NCBI GenBank assembly: GCA_019055375.1
Contig: JAHQIW010005587.1
Coordinates: forward strand, 39,651-103,650
DNA from: Parelaphostrongylus tenuis
Taxonomy: Eukaryota; Nematoda; Chromadorea; Rhabditida; Metastrongylidae
DNA: 64,000 bases
Direction: 5' to 3'
Notes under the pieces: generated by a model
Seen by the model: the letters and a program-made list of their open reading frames with translations, nothing else
The model's database searches: none
Told to the model about the DNA's origin: nothing
Made by a program: the position numbers and the translations under genes
In this document: piece by piece, positions 1-12,465 of the stretch
How the letters are laid out: every line of letters starts with the position of its first letter
Numbering within the stretch: position 1 is the first letter of the stretch

Positions 1-89
1 CACAATTTTTTTACCGCGTGAGTCCGCAGTACTGCTAGCATTCGATCCGTTCTCTCATCAAGACTCTTGAGGATTTCACCTGCTTCACG

Positions 90-240
90 AACGTCGCATA
101 GCTGATCGAGCAGATCTCATTGCATTTCGAAGGGTAGATAGGCTAGGGCGCTCTTTGAGGCGTTTATTGATCGATTACCGACAATTGCTGGGGATCAACC
201 AGCGCCGATCATACTAACCACTCGGACACCGCCCCCCTCT
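90..240 (-). repeat. tRNA-like SINE fragment
   Basis: On the minus strand near 190-235 there is a stretch resembling the 5' half of a Ser/Leu-type tRNA: an A-box-like GTCCGAGTGGTTAG is followed about 15 bases later by a B-box-like GGTTGATCCC. The copy is too short and mismatched to be a working tRNA. A non-tRNA tail continues toward position 90. A tRNA-derived SINE is the simplest reading, but no second full copy is seen in the window, so this is tentative. Confidence 0.3.
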
Positions 241-559
241 CGCCTCCATTAGAAATTCAACAGAAATCACAAAATTAGAACCGTGTTGATTGTTTTCCGA
301 AAAACAAACAGTTTCGGTAAAATCAAGGAAATTGTCCTGTAATCTGCAAACGACCATCATAGTGGAACTGTTATTGAAACCTCGAACATAGATTTCAATA
401 TAACGAGTTTTTAATGAGTTTTTCTAAGATTGACATGGCATTCGATGTGTCATCTAGTGGTGTGCAGTACTTTGAAAAAAGAAAAGAAAATCAGTGTTCA
501 AAATTCTTTTTGGCTTTATCCAATATCTCATTGTGATGCAAGGCGTTTTTCAAGGAATC

Positions 560-913
560 ATAGTTTTTTACAGTTGACGAGAAGTTGATAGAGAACTGCA
601 TCATTGCTGGTGGCAATACGGTGACAGGAATTTGCAGAAAAAAATGGGATGGATAAGTGTGAGCCAGCTATGATGACTATAGCTGCCATTCCCCACAGCA
701 CTTGTCAATTTCAGGAACTCTCTCGGTCTGAATAGCTTATTTTTTGTATTCAACAACGTTTTGTAGAGAAATATACCTATGCAGACCACAAACATCATCA
801 TGGCTAATTGGTCGAGACAGATGTGGCAAAATGTAGTGAACAGAGCGGTTCGAATGTTGACATCGGGTTCGTTTCGATCGCACTTCTTCTCGGCAGTTGC
901 CACAGTCAGCTGA
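560..913 (+). pseudogene. Terminal-exon relic of secreted-protein family
   Basis: Read on the plus strand, this matches the last exon of the family seen complete at 20.3-21.6 kb. Visible landmarks are the GGCAATACGGTGACAGG block (GNTVTG) near 612, TNIIMANWSRQMWQ near 790-840, NRAVRML near 838 and SHFFSAVATVS followed by TGA at 911-913. The frame is broken before 780. The three upstream exons are not present in the bases to the left, so this is an isolated exon copy. It is one of eight in the window and is inverted relative to most of the others. Confidence 0.6.
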
Positions 914-1431
914 AACTGAAATTGGACTGTGATGTGTCTGAGACAAAAATTTCTATTTGACCGATATTTGTTGTAGCAATGACAACAGCAATAAACTGAC
1001 AAACCACATGGGTGTTCATTAGTCAGAGTAACGCAGTAAATTACATCAAAGTGTATGGTTCGATGATTTTTCTTTCAGTGCCTTCTTGATAAGTAGCAGA
1101 GGAATTTGCAAATGATTAACCACAGGAAGAATATAACGTAACATTTTTACCGTTAGTAAAAGTAATAAGAGATCTTTCTCATGAACCAAGCACAGTAATA
1201 GAATCAGCATTTGCACGTTGTCGAGTGATTGCAAAACATAGTTCATTAGGTGTTCTCAAAAGTTTTGGCCCAGAGCAATAAGCAATAAATCTAATAATAT
1301 GCATAGATTGCTGGTTGTCATTCGATGGACCGAATCTCAACAAATATATTATCTATATATATATACTTGTAGTTATATTTATCTATAAATCTTTTATATT
1401 GATAATAAATAAATAATATTCAAATAAATAA

Positions 1432-1467
<36 letters not shown>

Positions 1468-1700
1468 CGCTGTTAGAGCTAAATAATATCATGTTTTGCA
1501 CTCAAAGTAGTTTGTTCATCGCTTGAACGTCACAGCGGGTTTATTTGGCATTGTGAAATAAAAAAAATTTGCACCTATAGAACGATAAAACAAAGCCTCC
1601 TCTGCTGTTCGCATACAAAAATCTAGAAATTGTCCTGGAAAAGGGAAAAAAAAAAATTTCTAAGTGAGCAAAGAAATCATAAGTGAGCAAATCCTCAAGC
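914..1700 (+). repeat. Conserved 3' flank of terminal exon, unit A
   Basis: This is the sequence downstream of the exon relic, ending in a (TA)n run (1,436-1,466) and a TAGCGCT boundary followed by a TTTGCACTCAAAGT block. The same series recurs inverted at 7,990-8,805 and, with insertions, at 5,955-6,395, at an estimated 85-90% identity. No open coding exon is apparent. Confidence 0.55.
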
Positions 1701-2699
1701 AATCGTTTGTTGAGAAACGGATTGAATGCTAGAAGTACTGGGACTCACGTGGTAAAAAAATTCCGGGACAGGTCAAATAGAATAAAGCATTGATTTTTTG
1801 CTTCGATCTTAACTAGATATTTGATGTAGAAAACCCACTATCGTTTTGGAGCCGCTAGTTTGAGGAAGACTTTCTGGCATAGCAGTGGTTCGTAGATGAC
1901 GTTAATAGTATTTCTACGTCGTTCAAGAAGAAGACCAACAACGAATTGAATGCTGGCAGTACTGGGATCCTCACAGTGAAAAAACAGAAAACACCGTGAT
2001 GATACATTGAATAAAGACCTAAACTGTTAATTAAAACATTGCAGGAACAAGTAAGTGTCAATAAGAACGTTGCGCTTAAACGATTTTGTTGATCCTGTGT
2101 AAAAACTGATGAAACCGGCCTGACTGCTTACTAGGAAACAGTGACGAGGTGGAGGTTGGTGCTGAGACTGCGACGACATGGAAAACTGTGCACTCGTCGC
2201 AGATGCTGCCTGCGGAAGCAGTGACTTGGGCTTGAAAATGATATAGTTCGGAAGACGAACAGATAATCGGCGAGAGGTTAAGAAAAATGCTGTAAAGCAG
2301 AACACTGCCTTTTGATGCGCGACGGGTTATGTTCAAGGGGGCGTGATGATCACATACAAGGAGCCAGTTTACTTTTGACAACTATTTGTGACCGATTTTA
2401 GAGAATTATTTGTAGAAAAAATGGAGTCCTACATGGAGCAGAAAAGCGCTTGGAGGGCAAACACCATACTCGAGGAAATGAAGACATTCATCGAATATTG
2501 TCGACAAATGTGCGTTGGGCGACTGTCAAGTCCAAATCAGTCCTAGAGTGATCATTTGACGTTTAGAAACACCCGCATAGGGTCGGGTATCACATGGCTT
2601 CTAAGGATCATGGGTCATGTGCATTTGCCAACACTCAGAGTTACGACAGATAGGGGTTAGCATCTAGCCAAATTATCGGAAAGTCCTCACGCAGTCCTT

Positions 2700-3090
2700 C
2701 CCAGTCCTTTAAGATGTAAGCATTGTATCGAATGCTCTAAATATGCCCTAACAGCAGAGGCAATGATTGCTTGAGTGTAGGCACAGTTTACGTAATCTCT
2801 TGCAAAGTGTGCGTCGAAAATTACATTGGCGAAACGGGTATTGCACTGTGGTTCCGCATAGAAGAACACGTAGCTGACAAACGTAACTCTAAACAAAACA
2901 CCCCGCTAGGCACGTATGGATAACAGACGCATAGCGGAGTAAATTTTGACATGGAAGTCACTATCCTTGCACAGGAACGTAGAATCTCATAGCGAAAGAT
3001 TCAAGAAGCATTTGAATTAATACGATTACTCCAACTATAAACCGTAGAGAGAAATGTCTCGTAATCACTCGTGATATGAACCAGTACAAA
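2700..3090 (+). mobile_element. PLE GIY-YIG endonuclease fragment, left arm
   Basis: Plus-strand translation gives CLSVGTVYVISCKVC, then ENYIGETG and RIEEHVADK, the start of a Penelope-like GIY-YIG domain (GVY/YIG-type motifs and the following Arg). It continues to THSGVNFDMEVTILAQE, QEAFEL and SLVI near 3,060. A CPNSRGNDC remnant precedes it. Several stops interrupt the frame and no reverse transcriptase precedes it, so it is a dead 3' fragment. It is mirrored exactly at 12,075-12,465. It belongs to the same PLE subfamily as 49,985-52,290, sharing the NTPL and ADK stretches. Confidence 0.75.
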
Positions 3091-3099
3091 AGACTATTA

Positions 3100-5420
3100 C
3101 TTTGATGGATGAGGTACATTACGAGTCCCTGTGATCATCTGCCAGTGATCTCTACCTCAGTTATTCAGTGAAAGACATATAAAACGCAGTTTTTATGTTG
3201 AAAGTTGATTTTGTGCTGAATGCCATTGGAATCTGGGCCTGGTGTTTTTTTTCATAATAATAGCGGAGCTGTTCGACTGGTTGGTGCCGAAGCGTGAGCT
3301 GTTTGGATAGGGATTATCATAGAACTCGTGTCTGATTGAGAGAAAAAACAAGAATTGCAGTACCCGCTTTGTGTTTCAAACAGCTAGCTGACTACACCGA
3401 AATAATAATGCATTTTTCTCTCCGTTTTTAGTGCGCACTACAAAGACTATTAAAAAATTCAAACCTAGTTCTATTACCATTTTTTAAGCTAACGAATGAC
3501 TAACGATAGTCTAGTTAAAGAAAGGCGGTACCAGTGTTGTTTGTCACATCTACAAATTCCACTCAGGCGAGTAAATTAATGAGCGCTGCTTGTGCATGAG
3601 TAAGGGTAGATTCATGATGACCAATGTTGACTTGGAAATTGTATATTGCAGATAATACGATTTCGAAAGAAAAATGTGCAAGCAGATTGGAAAAGTGTTG
3701 TTGCCTCTTGAATGTATCCATCGTATTGTAAAGAAGCACATTTTCGAGTTTTTATATTTTTTAGATTCCTAGCCAAACAGGTCGTTTTTTCTATGAAAAA
3801 TTTGTGCATAAAAGTTCTTCCAGTAATGATCCATCTTGTCGTAACTATAAAATTTGCTTACAATCAAACGTTTACCGTATGAAGCTATAGGTTCTGCTAT
3901 AAAGTTGAAACAACGGACTTCAAAATCGAATGTAACCTCCTTTTCGTTGTTGACGAAATGCAAGAGTATTCCATATGATTCGCAACAAAAGTGGAGATCT
4001 TTAGGAGAGGTAAGCGATCTCTTTACTAAAAGCACAATTATGGAAGCGACTACAGAAATATAAATATCCTCTCGTGATGAGAAACTTTGCTGAAATAGAA
4101 AATCTCATTTTGTAAAACCACGAAATTCGCTTTGAAGCTGGAAAAAACTTTTAATGCAAAAAGTAATTCTCTTATGCTAGTAAAGCGTTAAAGAAGTCTT
4201 TCTACGAACCAAGTTTAGTGTTGAAATCAGTACTTCGCTAATTCCATTTAGTTAAGTCAGAGATGGTTGACTTCATATCTGCCTTTACAATGACTGAATG
4301 TGATTTAATGAGATATCAGATGAGCCTTGTTCTCCCTCTCAAAAAGATCTATACCAATTTGGCGACTTGTAGCGATAAAAGACTTGGCAAACGCATGGCG
4401 CTAAATCGACTACGAGTGCTTATTGATGGATACCTCCTCCGCCCTACGTGCGTTCATTCTGTATGCTGTAAGTAGAAATTCCATCTCGGATCTCTTCCAG
4501 ACTTCAACTTGTACTTCTATGATCAGTGATTTCTAGCAACAGATTGCTTTATAATTGGGTTTCAGTCAAGGATTCAGTTTCCTAAACACGTATTAAACGT
4601 TGCGAAAGAAACTTATCTGATGAACTGAGTTCTAACGAAAAATTTTCATTATGGATTGATGAAATATCATTACAAAGGCATCTATAGGCTTCATTATTTC
4701 ACAAAAAGAGCTCATGTGACGAGTTAGTGACTCATGTGTTTCAATGACAAAATTAGATCTTTCCAAAGAACATTTCTGCACCTGATATACTACATGTTTC
4801 TCATAACATTAGGTCTTCTCACAGTTCTGGCATTAGATCATTAAGCGCTGAACTAACTGTCATTCAATAATATACTTAAACTACTAGTAGTCATTCGGTA
4901 ACACTAATTTCGACAAATTTGATGCTGAAACTATTTTTTGAAACGGTCTACATAGATCGATGTTAAACGAAAAGTGAAATCATGTTTAGCATTTCAAGAA
5001 GATAGCTCGTCGCTTAACCTTTGAAGTGTGCCGGTTTGGAAATGTAAAATTCAAAAAATTCTTACCTATATAACAGAAGAACAGTATTCCCTACAATTCT
5101 TATACGGAAACCTAGAAATTTTTCGGAAAGGGAAAAAAATTTTCAGTAAGTGACGGTGCCAGCAGCGATATCAGCTATAGCTTCAAAAAGGTTTCACTCG
5201 AAAGCCGCGCGACTTCCTTTACTTATATAAAAATTTTTCTCATTTTCCAAAAATTTCTAAGTCTTTGTACCAGAATTGCAGAGGAGACTTTGTTCTATGG
5301 TTTCATAGGTGCGAAGTTTTTTCACATCGCCAAATAACCTCGCTGTGAAGTTCAAGCGATGAACAAACCACCTTGAGTGCAAAATATGATATTCCTTTTG
5401 CTTTAATAGCGCTATATAAA
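3100..5420. other. Unique-looking sequence of left arm, no gene
   Basis: No splice-supported gene is seen. The most protein-like frame is minus-strand 3,769-4,035 (88 codons, mirrored at 11,130-11,396). Bases 4,140-5,440 reappear, diverged, in direct orientation at 6,880-8,190 inside the spacer, so this part is an older duplicate. The plus frame at 4,263-4,475 is not conserved in that second copy, which argues against it being a gene. Confidence 0.5.
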
Positions 5421-5423
5421 CGT

Positions 5424-5860
5424 ATATATATATATATATATATATAATATGCATAAACATATATATGCGTTCATACATGCATATATAATGTACATATATA
5501 TACACACACATACGTATATACATACATATATACGCATATATGTACGTTTATATGCACGTATACATATACATGATACGTATATATACATTACCTTATATAC
5601 ATACACATATACGCATACATATATATACATATATATGAGTTATATATACGCATATATACGTATATATGTATACATATATATAACGCACATATATGTATAA
5701 ACATGCATATATATATATACGTATAAATACATATATACTTGCATACACATAGATATACATATATATATATATACATAAACAAACATATATATACATATAT
5801 TCGTATGTATATATACGTATATATACATATATACGTATATATAAATATATGTGTAAAATG
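5424..5860. repeat. TA/TATG/TACA microsatellite, left arm
   Basis: About 440 bases of alternating purine-pyrimidine repeats (TATATA, TATACA, CATATA, ACGTATA). The long open frames here are artefacts of a repeat without stop codons. Its length differs by roughly 9 bases from the mirror copy at 9,306-9,752, which is where the two palindrome arms diverge most. Such tracts can form Z-DNA or cruciforms. Confidence 0.95.
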
Positions 5861-6394
5861 TGTAAAACAGAAAACAGCGTCCAGAAAATCACTCTTAAAA
5901 TCCAGAATTCCGAGATTCGGTCTCTCGAATGACAACCAGTAATCCATGTACATTATATTTGGTGTTTATTGCTTTGTGCCAAAACTTATGAGAAGACCTT
6001 ATTACTGTGTACTGTAATCATTCGATAATGTGCGAAATGCTGATTCTACTACTGTGCTTGGTTCGTGGAGAAATCTTCTTATTACGTCTTACTAACGGTG
6101 AAATAGTTACACATTATGACTTCGTCTTTTTAACTTCATAGCTAGTTCCGTGGTTTTATATAGTAACTGTAAGCGAGCAGACGTTCTTTCTGTGGTTGTT
6201 CATTTGCAAATTCCTCTGGTACTTATCAGGAAGGCACTGAATGGAAAATTATTAAATTGTACACTTTGATGTAATTTATTGCGTTACCTTGACTGAAGAA
6301 CATTCATCTAGTTTGTCAGTTTATTGCTGTTGTAATGCTGCCACAAATATCGGTTAAATAAGAATCTTTGTCTCAAACACATCACAGCTCAATT

Positions 6395-6720
6395 TCAGTT
6401 ACCACCAACAGTGGCAGATGCTGAGATGAAGCCCGATCCAAATGAACCAGATGCAAGCATTCAAACGCTCTGTTCACCACATTTTGCGACATCTGTCTCT
6501 ACCAATTCGCCATGATGATGTTTGTAGTCTGCACAGGCTTCTTCTCCTTTACAAAACGCCCTTGTAGAAGAAATCAGCTGTTCAGACCGAAAGAGTTCCC
6601 GATACTGACAAGTGCTGTGGGGAATGGCAGCTATAGTCATCATAGTTGACGTACACATCACCATCGCATTATTTTTCTGTAAATTCCTGTCACCGTATTG
6701 CCACCAGCAATGATGCAAGA
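6395..6720 (-). pseudogene. Terminal-exon relic of secreted-protein family
   Basis: On the minus strand, GGCAATACGGTGACAGG lies near 6,695, the MANW equivalent is degraded near 6,500-6,530, and GTTGGTGGTAACTGA ends the exon with the stop at 6,395-6,397 (GGN-stop in the family). Insertions and frame changes separate these blocks. The flank 5,955-6,390 matches the flank of the other relics in this region. Confidence 0.5.
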
Positions 6721-6879
6721 CCCTTTTCAACATGTCGTCAACTGTAAGAAACTATGATTCCTTGAAAATCTCCCAGTATTACAATGTGATATTGGATAGA
6801 GCCAGAAACGATATTGAACATGATTTACCTTTCTTTTCAAAAATACTGCTCAGAACATGTTATATCCTTATCAGATTCC

Positions 6880-8187
6880 GTTACGAAATCCGCTATAGAA
6901 CTGTAAAAAAGACTTTTTATGCAACACGCGATTCTTTTACCTCTACTAGAGAGAAATCAAGTCTTTCCATGAACGAAACTCAGCGTTGGAATCAATAGTT
7001 CGCTGATACCGTATAGTTCAGTCAGAGATGGCTGAATGCATGACGGCCTTCTGCAATGATTGGAGGTAACTTAGTGATATATCTGAACTCTTGCTCTCCT
7101 CTCAAAAGGATCTGATACCAATTTAGTGACCCGAAGCGATGAAAGAGTTGCCAAGCGCATGGCGCTGAGCCGACTACGACTGCTTATTGGTGGGCACCTT
7201 TTAGCACTGTGCTACGTACGCTCATTTTGTACGCTGTGAGTAAGAAATCCCATCTCGGATCTTCTTCAGCTTTCACTTTTACTTCTATGATCAATGATTT
7301 CTCGCAATAGATTGCTGCATAATTGGGTCCCAGTCAAAGATTCAGTTTCTTAAACACGTATTAAACGTTGCGAAGGGGATTTTCTGATAAATTGAGTTCT
7401 AAGGGAAAATTTCATTGTGGAATAATGAGACATCATTATTAGGGCATCTATAGGCTTCATTATTTCTACAAAAAACAACGCTCATGTAACAGGAAATCGT
7501 GTTTCAATGATGAAATCACATCGTTCCAAAAAAGAATATTTCTTCAGCTGTTACACTACATGATTCGCATTCCATTAGGGCTTCTTATAGTTTTGGCATT
7601 AGAGCAATAAACACAAAATTCAGCAACATAGTTGGATTACTAGTAGACATTCGATAGTCCGAACCAGGACAAATTTGATTTTAAAACTGCTTTTAGAAGC
7701 GCTCTAAATACAGCGGTGTTGAAGCAAAAAGGAAATCGTGTTTGCATTCGAAGTGAATAGCTCGTCGCTCAAACTTTGAAGTGATTTATTTGGCAATGTT
7801 AAATTTCAAAAATTTCTATCTATATAACGATAGAACGGCCTTTTTTTACAATTCTTATACAGAGAACCTAAAAATTTTCCGGAAATGGAGAAAAACTTCT
7901 GATTAAGTGACGTTGTGCGCACCGGTTTCAACTGCAACCTCAGAAAAGGCCATCATTCGGGAGCTGCGCAATTTTTTTGCCTAGTTAGAAATTTTTTTCC
8001 CTTTTCCTGGAAAATTTCTATATTTTTGTATACAAATTGTGAAGGAGGATGGATTTGTTTTATCGTTCTATAGGTGCAAATTTTTTTTTTCTCAGTGCCA
8101 AATAAAGCCGATGTAAAGTTCAAGCGACGAACAAACCACTTCGAGTGCAAAATATGATATACATTTAGCTCTAATAGCGCTATATGC

Positions 8188-8190
<3 letters not shown>
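6880..8190 (+). repeat. Diverged direct copy of arm segment 4,140-5,440
   Basis: It matches arm sequence block by block: GTCAGAGATGG near 7,020, GGCGCTGA near 7,160, TAAACACGTATTAAACGTTG near 7,350, and the end block TTTGCACTCGAAGT before TAGCGCTATAT. The two copies differ by many substitutions and indels, unlike the arms themselves, so this duplication predates the palindrome. It ends at a TA microsatellite, as the arm version does. Confidence 0.6.
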
Positions 8191-8232
<42 letters not shown>

Positions 8233-8306
8233 TAATATATATATAGAAGGTTTCAAAAATACATGTATTTATATTAAAAGATATATCAAAATGATTATAA
8301 CTATAA

Positions 8307-8347
<41 letters not shown>
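8184..8347. repeat. (TA)n microsatellite
   Basis: Two long TA runs flank a short AT-rich linker. The same TAGCGCT boundary sequence abuts TA repeats at about 1,466, 5,420, 8,190 and 9,750, so the repeat sits at a fixed place in the duplicated unit. Confidence 0.9.
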
Positions 8348-8351
<4 letters not shown>

Positions 8352-8809
8352 GGCTTCGTAAATTAGTCTTAGCATTAAAATTGTTGAGATCCGGTCTATG
8401 GAATGGCAACAAATAATCTATGCATATTACTAGATTTATTGCTTATTGCTCTGTGCCAAAACTTCTGAAAACACCTAATAACTATGCTCTGCAATTACTC
8501 GACAACGTGCAAAATGCTGATTCTCTATTACTGTGCTTGGTTCATGGAAAGATCTTCTTATTACGTTTGACTAACGGTAAAAATGTTGCGTTATATTCTT
8601 CCTGTGGTTAATCATTTGCAAATTCCTCTGCTACTTATCAAGAAGGCATTGAAAGAAAAAATCATCGAACTATACACTTTGATGTAATTTACTGCGTTAC
8701 TCTGACTAATGAACACTCTTGTTGTTTGTCAGTTTTATTGCCGTTGTCATTGCTACAATCGATCAAATAGAAATGTTTGTCTCAGACACATCACAGTCCA
8801 CTTTTAGTT

Positions 8810-9160
8810 TCAGCTGACAGTGGCAATTGCCGAGAAGAAGTGCGATTTAAACGAACCCGATGTCAACATTCGAACCGCTCTGTTCACTACATTTTGCCAC
8901 ATCTGTCTCGACCAATTCGCCATGATGATGTTTGTGGTCTGCGTAGGTATATTTCTCTACAAAACGCTGTTGAATACAAAAATTAGCGATTCAGACCGAT
9001 ATAGTTGCTGAAATTGACAAGTGCTGTGGGGGAATGGCGAATATAGTCATCATAGGTGGCATACACATCTCCATCCCATTATTTTTTCTGCAAATTCCTG
9101 TCACCGTATTGCCACCAGCAATGATGCAGTTCTCTTTCAACGCGTCGTCAACTGTAAAAA
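8810..9160 (-). pseudogene. Terminal-exon relic of secreted-protein family
   Basis: On the minus strand this carries the TNIIMANWSRXMWQ block near 8,900-8,930, NRAVRML near 8,880, SHFFSA near 8,840, and a TGA stop at 8,810-8,812. The GGCAATACGGTGACAGG block is near 9,105. It is the inverted counterpart of 560-913 and shares its 3' flank. Exons 1-3 are absent. Confidence 0.6.
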
Positions 9161-9305
9161 ACTATGATTCCTTAGTGAGCAAATGAGAAAATCAATTTCT
9201 GTGAGAGAGTGAGAAATCAAATGTACATGGATTACTGGTTGTCATTCGAGAGACCGAATCTCGGAATTCTGGATTTTAAGAGTGATTTTCTGGACGCTGT
9301 TTTCT

Positions 9306-9752
9306 GTTTTACACATTTTACACATATATTTATATATACGTATATATGTATATATACGTATATATACATACGAATATATGTATATATATGTTTGTTTATG
9401 TATATATATATATATATGTATATCTATGTGTATGCAAGTATATATGTATTTATACGTATATATATATGCATGTTTATACATATATGTGCGTATATATATG
9501 TATACATATATACGTATATATGCGTATATATAACTCATATATATGTATATATATGTATGCGTATATGTGTATGTATATAATATGTATATATACGTGTATA
9601 TGTATACGTGCATATAAACGTACATATATGCGTATATATGTATGTATATACGTATGTGTGTGTATATATATGTACATTATATATGCATGTATGAACGCAT
9701 ATATATGTTTATGCATATTATATATATATATATATATATATACGTTTATATA
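9306..9752. repeat. TA/TATG microsatellite, right arm
   Basis: Mirror copy of 5,424-5,860 with several small length changes. All open frames of 60-135 codons here are low-complexity Tyr/Ile/Val strings and are not genes. Confidence 0.95.
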
Positions 9753-11129
9753 GCGCTATTAAAGCAAAAGGAATATCATATTTTGCACTCAAGGTGGTTT
9801 GTTCATCGCTTGAACTTCACAGCGAGGTTATTTGGCGATGTGAAAAAACTTCGCACCTATGAAACCATAGAACAAAGTCTCCTCTGCAATTCTGGTACAA
9901 AGACTTAGAAATTTTTGGAAAATGAGAAAAATTTTTATATAAGTAAAGGAAGTCGCGCGGCTTTCGAGTGAAACCTTTTTGAAGCTATAGCTGATATCGC
10001 TGCTGGCACCGTCACTTACTGAAAATTTTTTTCCCTTTCCGAAAAATTTCTAGGTTTCCGTATAAGAATTGTAGGGAATACTGTTCTTCTGTTATATAGG
10101 TAAGAATTTTTTGAATTTTACATTTCCAAACCGGCACACTTCAAAGGTTAAGCGACGAGCTATCTTCTTGAAATGCTAAACATGATTTCACTTTTCGTTT
10201 AACATCGATCTATGTAGACCGTTTCAAAAAATAGTTTCAGCATCAAATTTGTCGAAATTAGTGTTACCGAATGACTACTAGTAGTTTAAGTATATTATTG
10301 AATGACAGTTATGTTCAGCGCTTAATGATCTAATGCCAGAACTGTGAGAAGACCTAATGTTATGAGAAACATGTAGTATATCAGGTGCAGAAATGTTCTT
10401 TGGAAAGATCTAATTTTGTCATTGAAACACATGAGTCACTAACTCGTCACATGAGCTCTTTTTGTGAAATAATGAAGCCTATAGATGCCTTTGTAATGAT
10501 ATTTCATCAATCCATAATGAAAATTTTTCGTTAGAACTCAGTTCATCAGATAAGTTTCTTTCGCAACGTTTAATACGTGTTTAGGAAACTGAATCCTTGA
10601 CTGAAACCCAATTATAAAGCAATCTGTTGCTAGAAATCACTGATCATAGAAGTACAAGTTGAAGTCTGGAAGAGATCCGAGATGGAATTTCTACTTACAG
10701 CATACAGAATGAACGCACGTAGGGCGGAGGAGGTATCCATCAATAAGCACTCGTAGTCGATTTAGCGCCATGCGTTTGCCAAGTCTTTTATCGCTACAAG
10801 TCGCCAAATTGGTATAGATCTTTTTGAGAGGGAGAACAAGGCTCATCTGATATCTCATTAAATCACATTCAGTCATTGTAAAGGCAGATATGAAGTCAAC
10901 CATCTCTGACTTAACTAAATGGAATTAGCGAAGTACTGATTTCAACACTAAACTTGGTTCGTAGAAAGACTTCTTTACGCTTTACTAGCATAAGAGAATT
11001 ACTTTTTGCATTAAAAGTTTTCTCCAGCTTCAAAGCGAATTTCGTGGTTTTACAAAATGAGATTTTCTATTTCAGCAAAGTTTCTCATCACGAGAGGATA
11101 TTTATATTTCTGTAGTCGCTTCCATAATT

Positions 11130-11396
11130 GTGCTTTTAGTAAAGAGATCGCTTACCTCTCCTAAAGATCTCCACTTTTGTTGCGAATCATATGGAATACT
11201 CTTGCATTTCGTCAACAACGAAAAGGAGGTTACATTCGATTTTGAAGTCCGTTGTTTCAACTTTATAGCAGAACCTATAGCTTCATACGGTAAACGTTTG
11301 ATTGTAAGCAAATTTTATAGTTACGACAAGATGGATCATTACTGGAAGAACTTTTATGCACAAATTTTTCATAGAAAAAACGACCTGTTTGGCTAG
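11130..11396 (+). other. 88-codon open frame of unknown nature
   Basis: This plus-strand frame, also present unchanged on the minus strand of the left arm (3,769-4,035), has a balanced composition unlike its neighbours, with segments such as RCFNFIAEPIASYGK and YSYDKMDHYWK. I recognise no domain. It has no clear splice sites, no signal peptide and no third copy in the window. It may be a relic of an exon or chance. Confidence 0.15.
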
Positions 11397-12074
11397 GAAT
11401 CTAAAAAATATAAAAACTCGAAAATGTGCTTCTTTACAATACGATGGATACATTCAAGAGGCAACAACACTTTTCCAATCTGCTTGCACATTTTTCTTTC
11501 GAAATCGTATTATCTGCAATATACAATTTCCAAGTCAACATTGGTCATCATGAATCTACCCTTACTCATGCACAAGCAGCGCTCATTAATTTACTCGCCT
11601 GAGTGGAATTTGTAGATGTGACAAACAACACTGGTACCGCCTTTCTTTAACTAGACTATCGTTAGTCATTCGTTAGCTTAAAAAATGGTAATAGAACTAG
11701 GTTTGAATTTTTTAATAGTCTTTGTAGTGCGCACTAAAAACGGAGAGAAAAATGCATTATTATTTCGGTGTAGTCAGCTAGCTGTTTGAAACACAAAGCG
11801 GGTACTGCAATTCTTGTTTTTTCTCTCAATCAGACACGAGTTCTATGATAATCCCTATCCAAACAGCTCACGCTTCGGCACCAACCAGTCGAACAGCTCC
11901 GCTATTATTATGAAAAAAAACACCAGGCCCAGATTCCAATGGCATTCAGCACAAAATCAACTTTCAACATAAAAACTGCGTTTTATATGTCTTTCACTGA
12001 ATAACTGAGGTAGAGATCACTGGCAGATGATCACAGGGACTCGTAATGTACCTCATCCATCAAAGTAATAGTCT

Positions 12075-12465
12075 TTTGTACTGGTTCATATCACGAGTGA
12101 TTACGAGACATTTCTCTCTACGGTTTATAGTTGGAGTAATCGTATTAATTCAAATGCTTCTTGAATCTTTCGCTATGAGATTCTACGTTCCTGTGCAAGG
12201 ATAGTGACTTCCATGTCAAAATTTACTCCGCTATGCGTCTGTTATCCATACGTGCCTAGCGGGGTGTTTTGTTTAGAGTTACGTTTGTCAGCTACGTGTT
12301 CTTCTATGCGGAACCACAGTGCAATACCCGTTTCGCCAATGTAATTTTCGACGCACACTTTGCAAGAGATTACGTAAACTGTGCCTACACTCAAGCAATC
12401 ATTGCCTCTGCTGTTAGGGCATATTTAGAGCATTCGATACAATGCTTACATCTTAAAGGACTGGG
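12075..12465 (-). mobile_element. PLE GIY-YIG endonuclease fragment, right arm
   Basis: Exact mirror of 2,700-3,090: minus-strand VYVISCKVC, YIGETG and EEHVADK with the same stop codons. Identical decay in both arms shows the PLE was already dead before the arms were duplicated or last homogenised. Confidence 0.75.

Larger units (their letters stand above)
1..1775. repeat. 1.7 kb unit bounded by inverted arms
   Basis: Bases 1-95 and 1,665-1,775 are diverged reverse complements (shared core AGTACTG near the start, GAAGTACTGGGACTCAC near the end, then a GAGGATTT/AAATCCTC pair). They enclose a degraded last exon (560-913) and a conserved flank. The left end runs off the window, so the true size is unknown. 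Bases 240-520 hold nothing recognisable. Confidence 0.4.
1911..5954 (+). repeat. Left arm of 4 kb near-identical inverted repeat
   Basis: This arm is the reverse complement of 9,220-13,254. Paired coordinates sum to about 15,165 outside the microsatellite. Every short open frame in one arm has an identical translation in the other. Outside the TATG tract I noticed only two differences, one substitution near 4,146 (paired near 11,020) and one indel near 4,854. The arm contains old, stop-riddled PLE sequence, so the duplication is much younger than its contents or has been homogenised. Outside the PLE fragment and microsatellite there is no convincing gene. Confidence 0.9.
5955..9219. other. 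3.27 kb spacer of the large palindrome
   Basis: The spacer is not unique. It contains a minus-oriented unit with an exon relic (6,395-6,720), a second version of the arm's inner 1.3 kb (6,880-8,190), a TA microsatellite, and another minus-oriented unit with an exon relic (8,810-9,160) that is the inverted partner of 560-1,700. No intact gene is seen. Confidence 0.7.

Noticed and set aside
4263..4475. 70-codon plus frame in the left arm (mirrored at 10,691-10,903)
   Set aside because: The diverged direct copy at about 7,020-7,240 has stops in this frame, so coding is not conserved.
5412..5953. Long overlapping Tyr/Ile/Val-rich open frames (also at 9,209-9,753)
   Set aside because: They lie in a TA/TATG microsatellite without stop codons. 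Composition and multi-frame openness show they are not genes.
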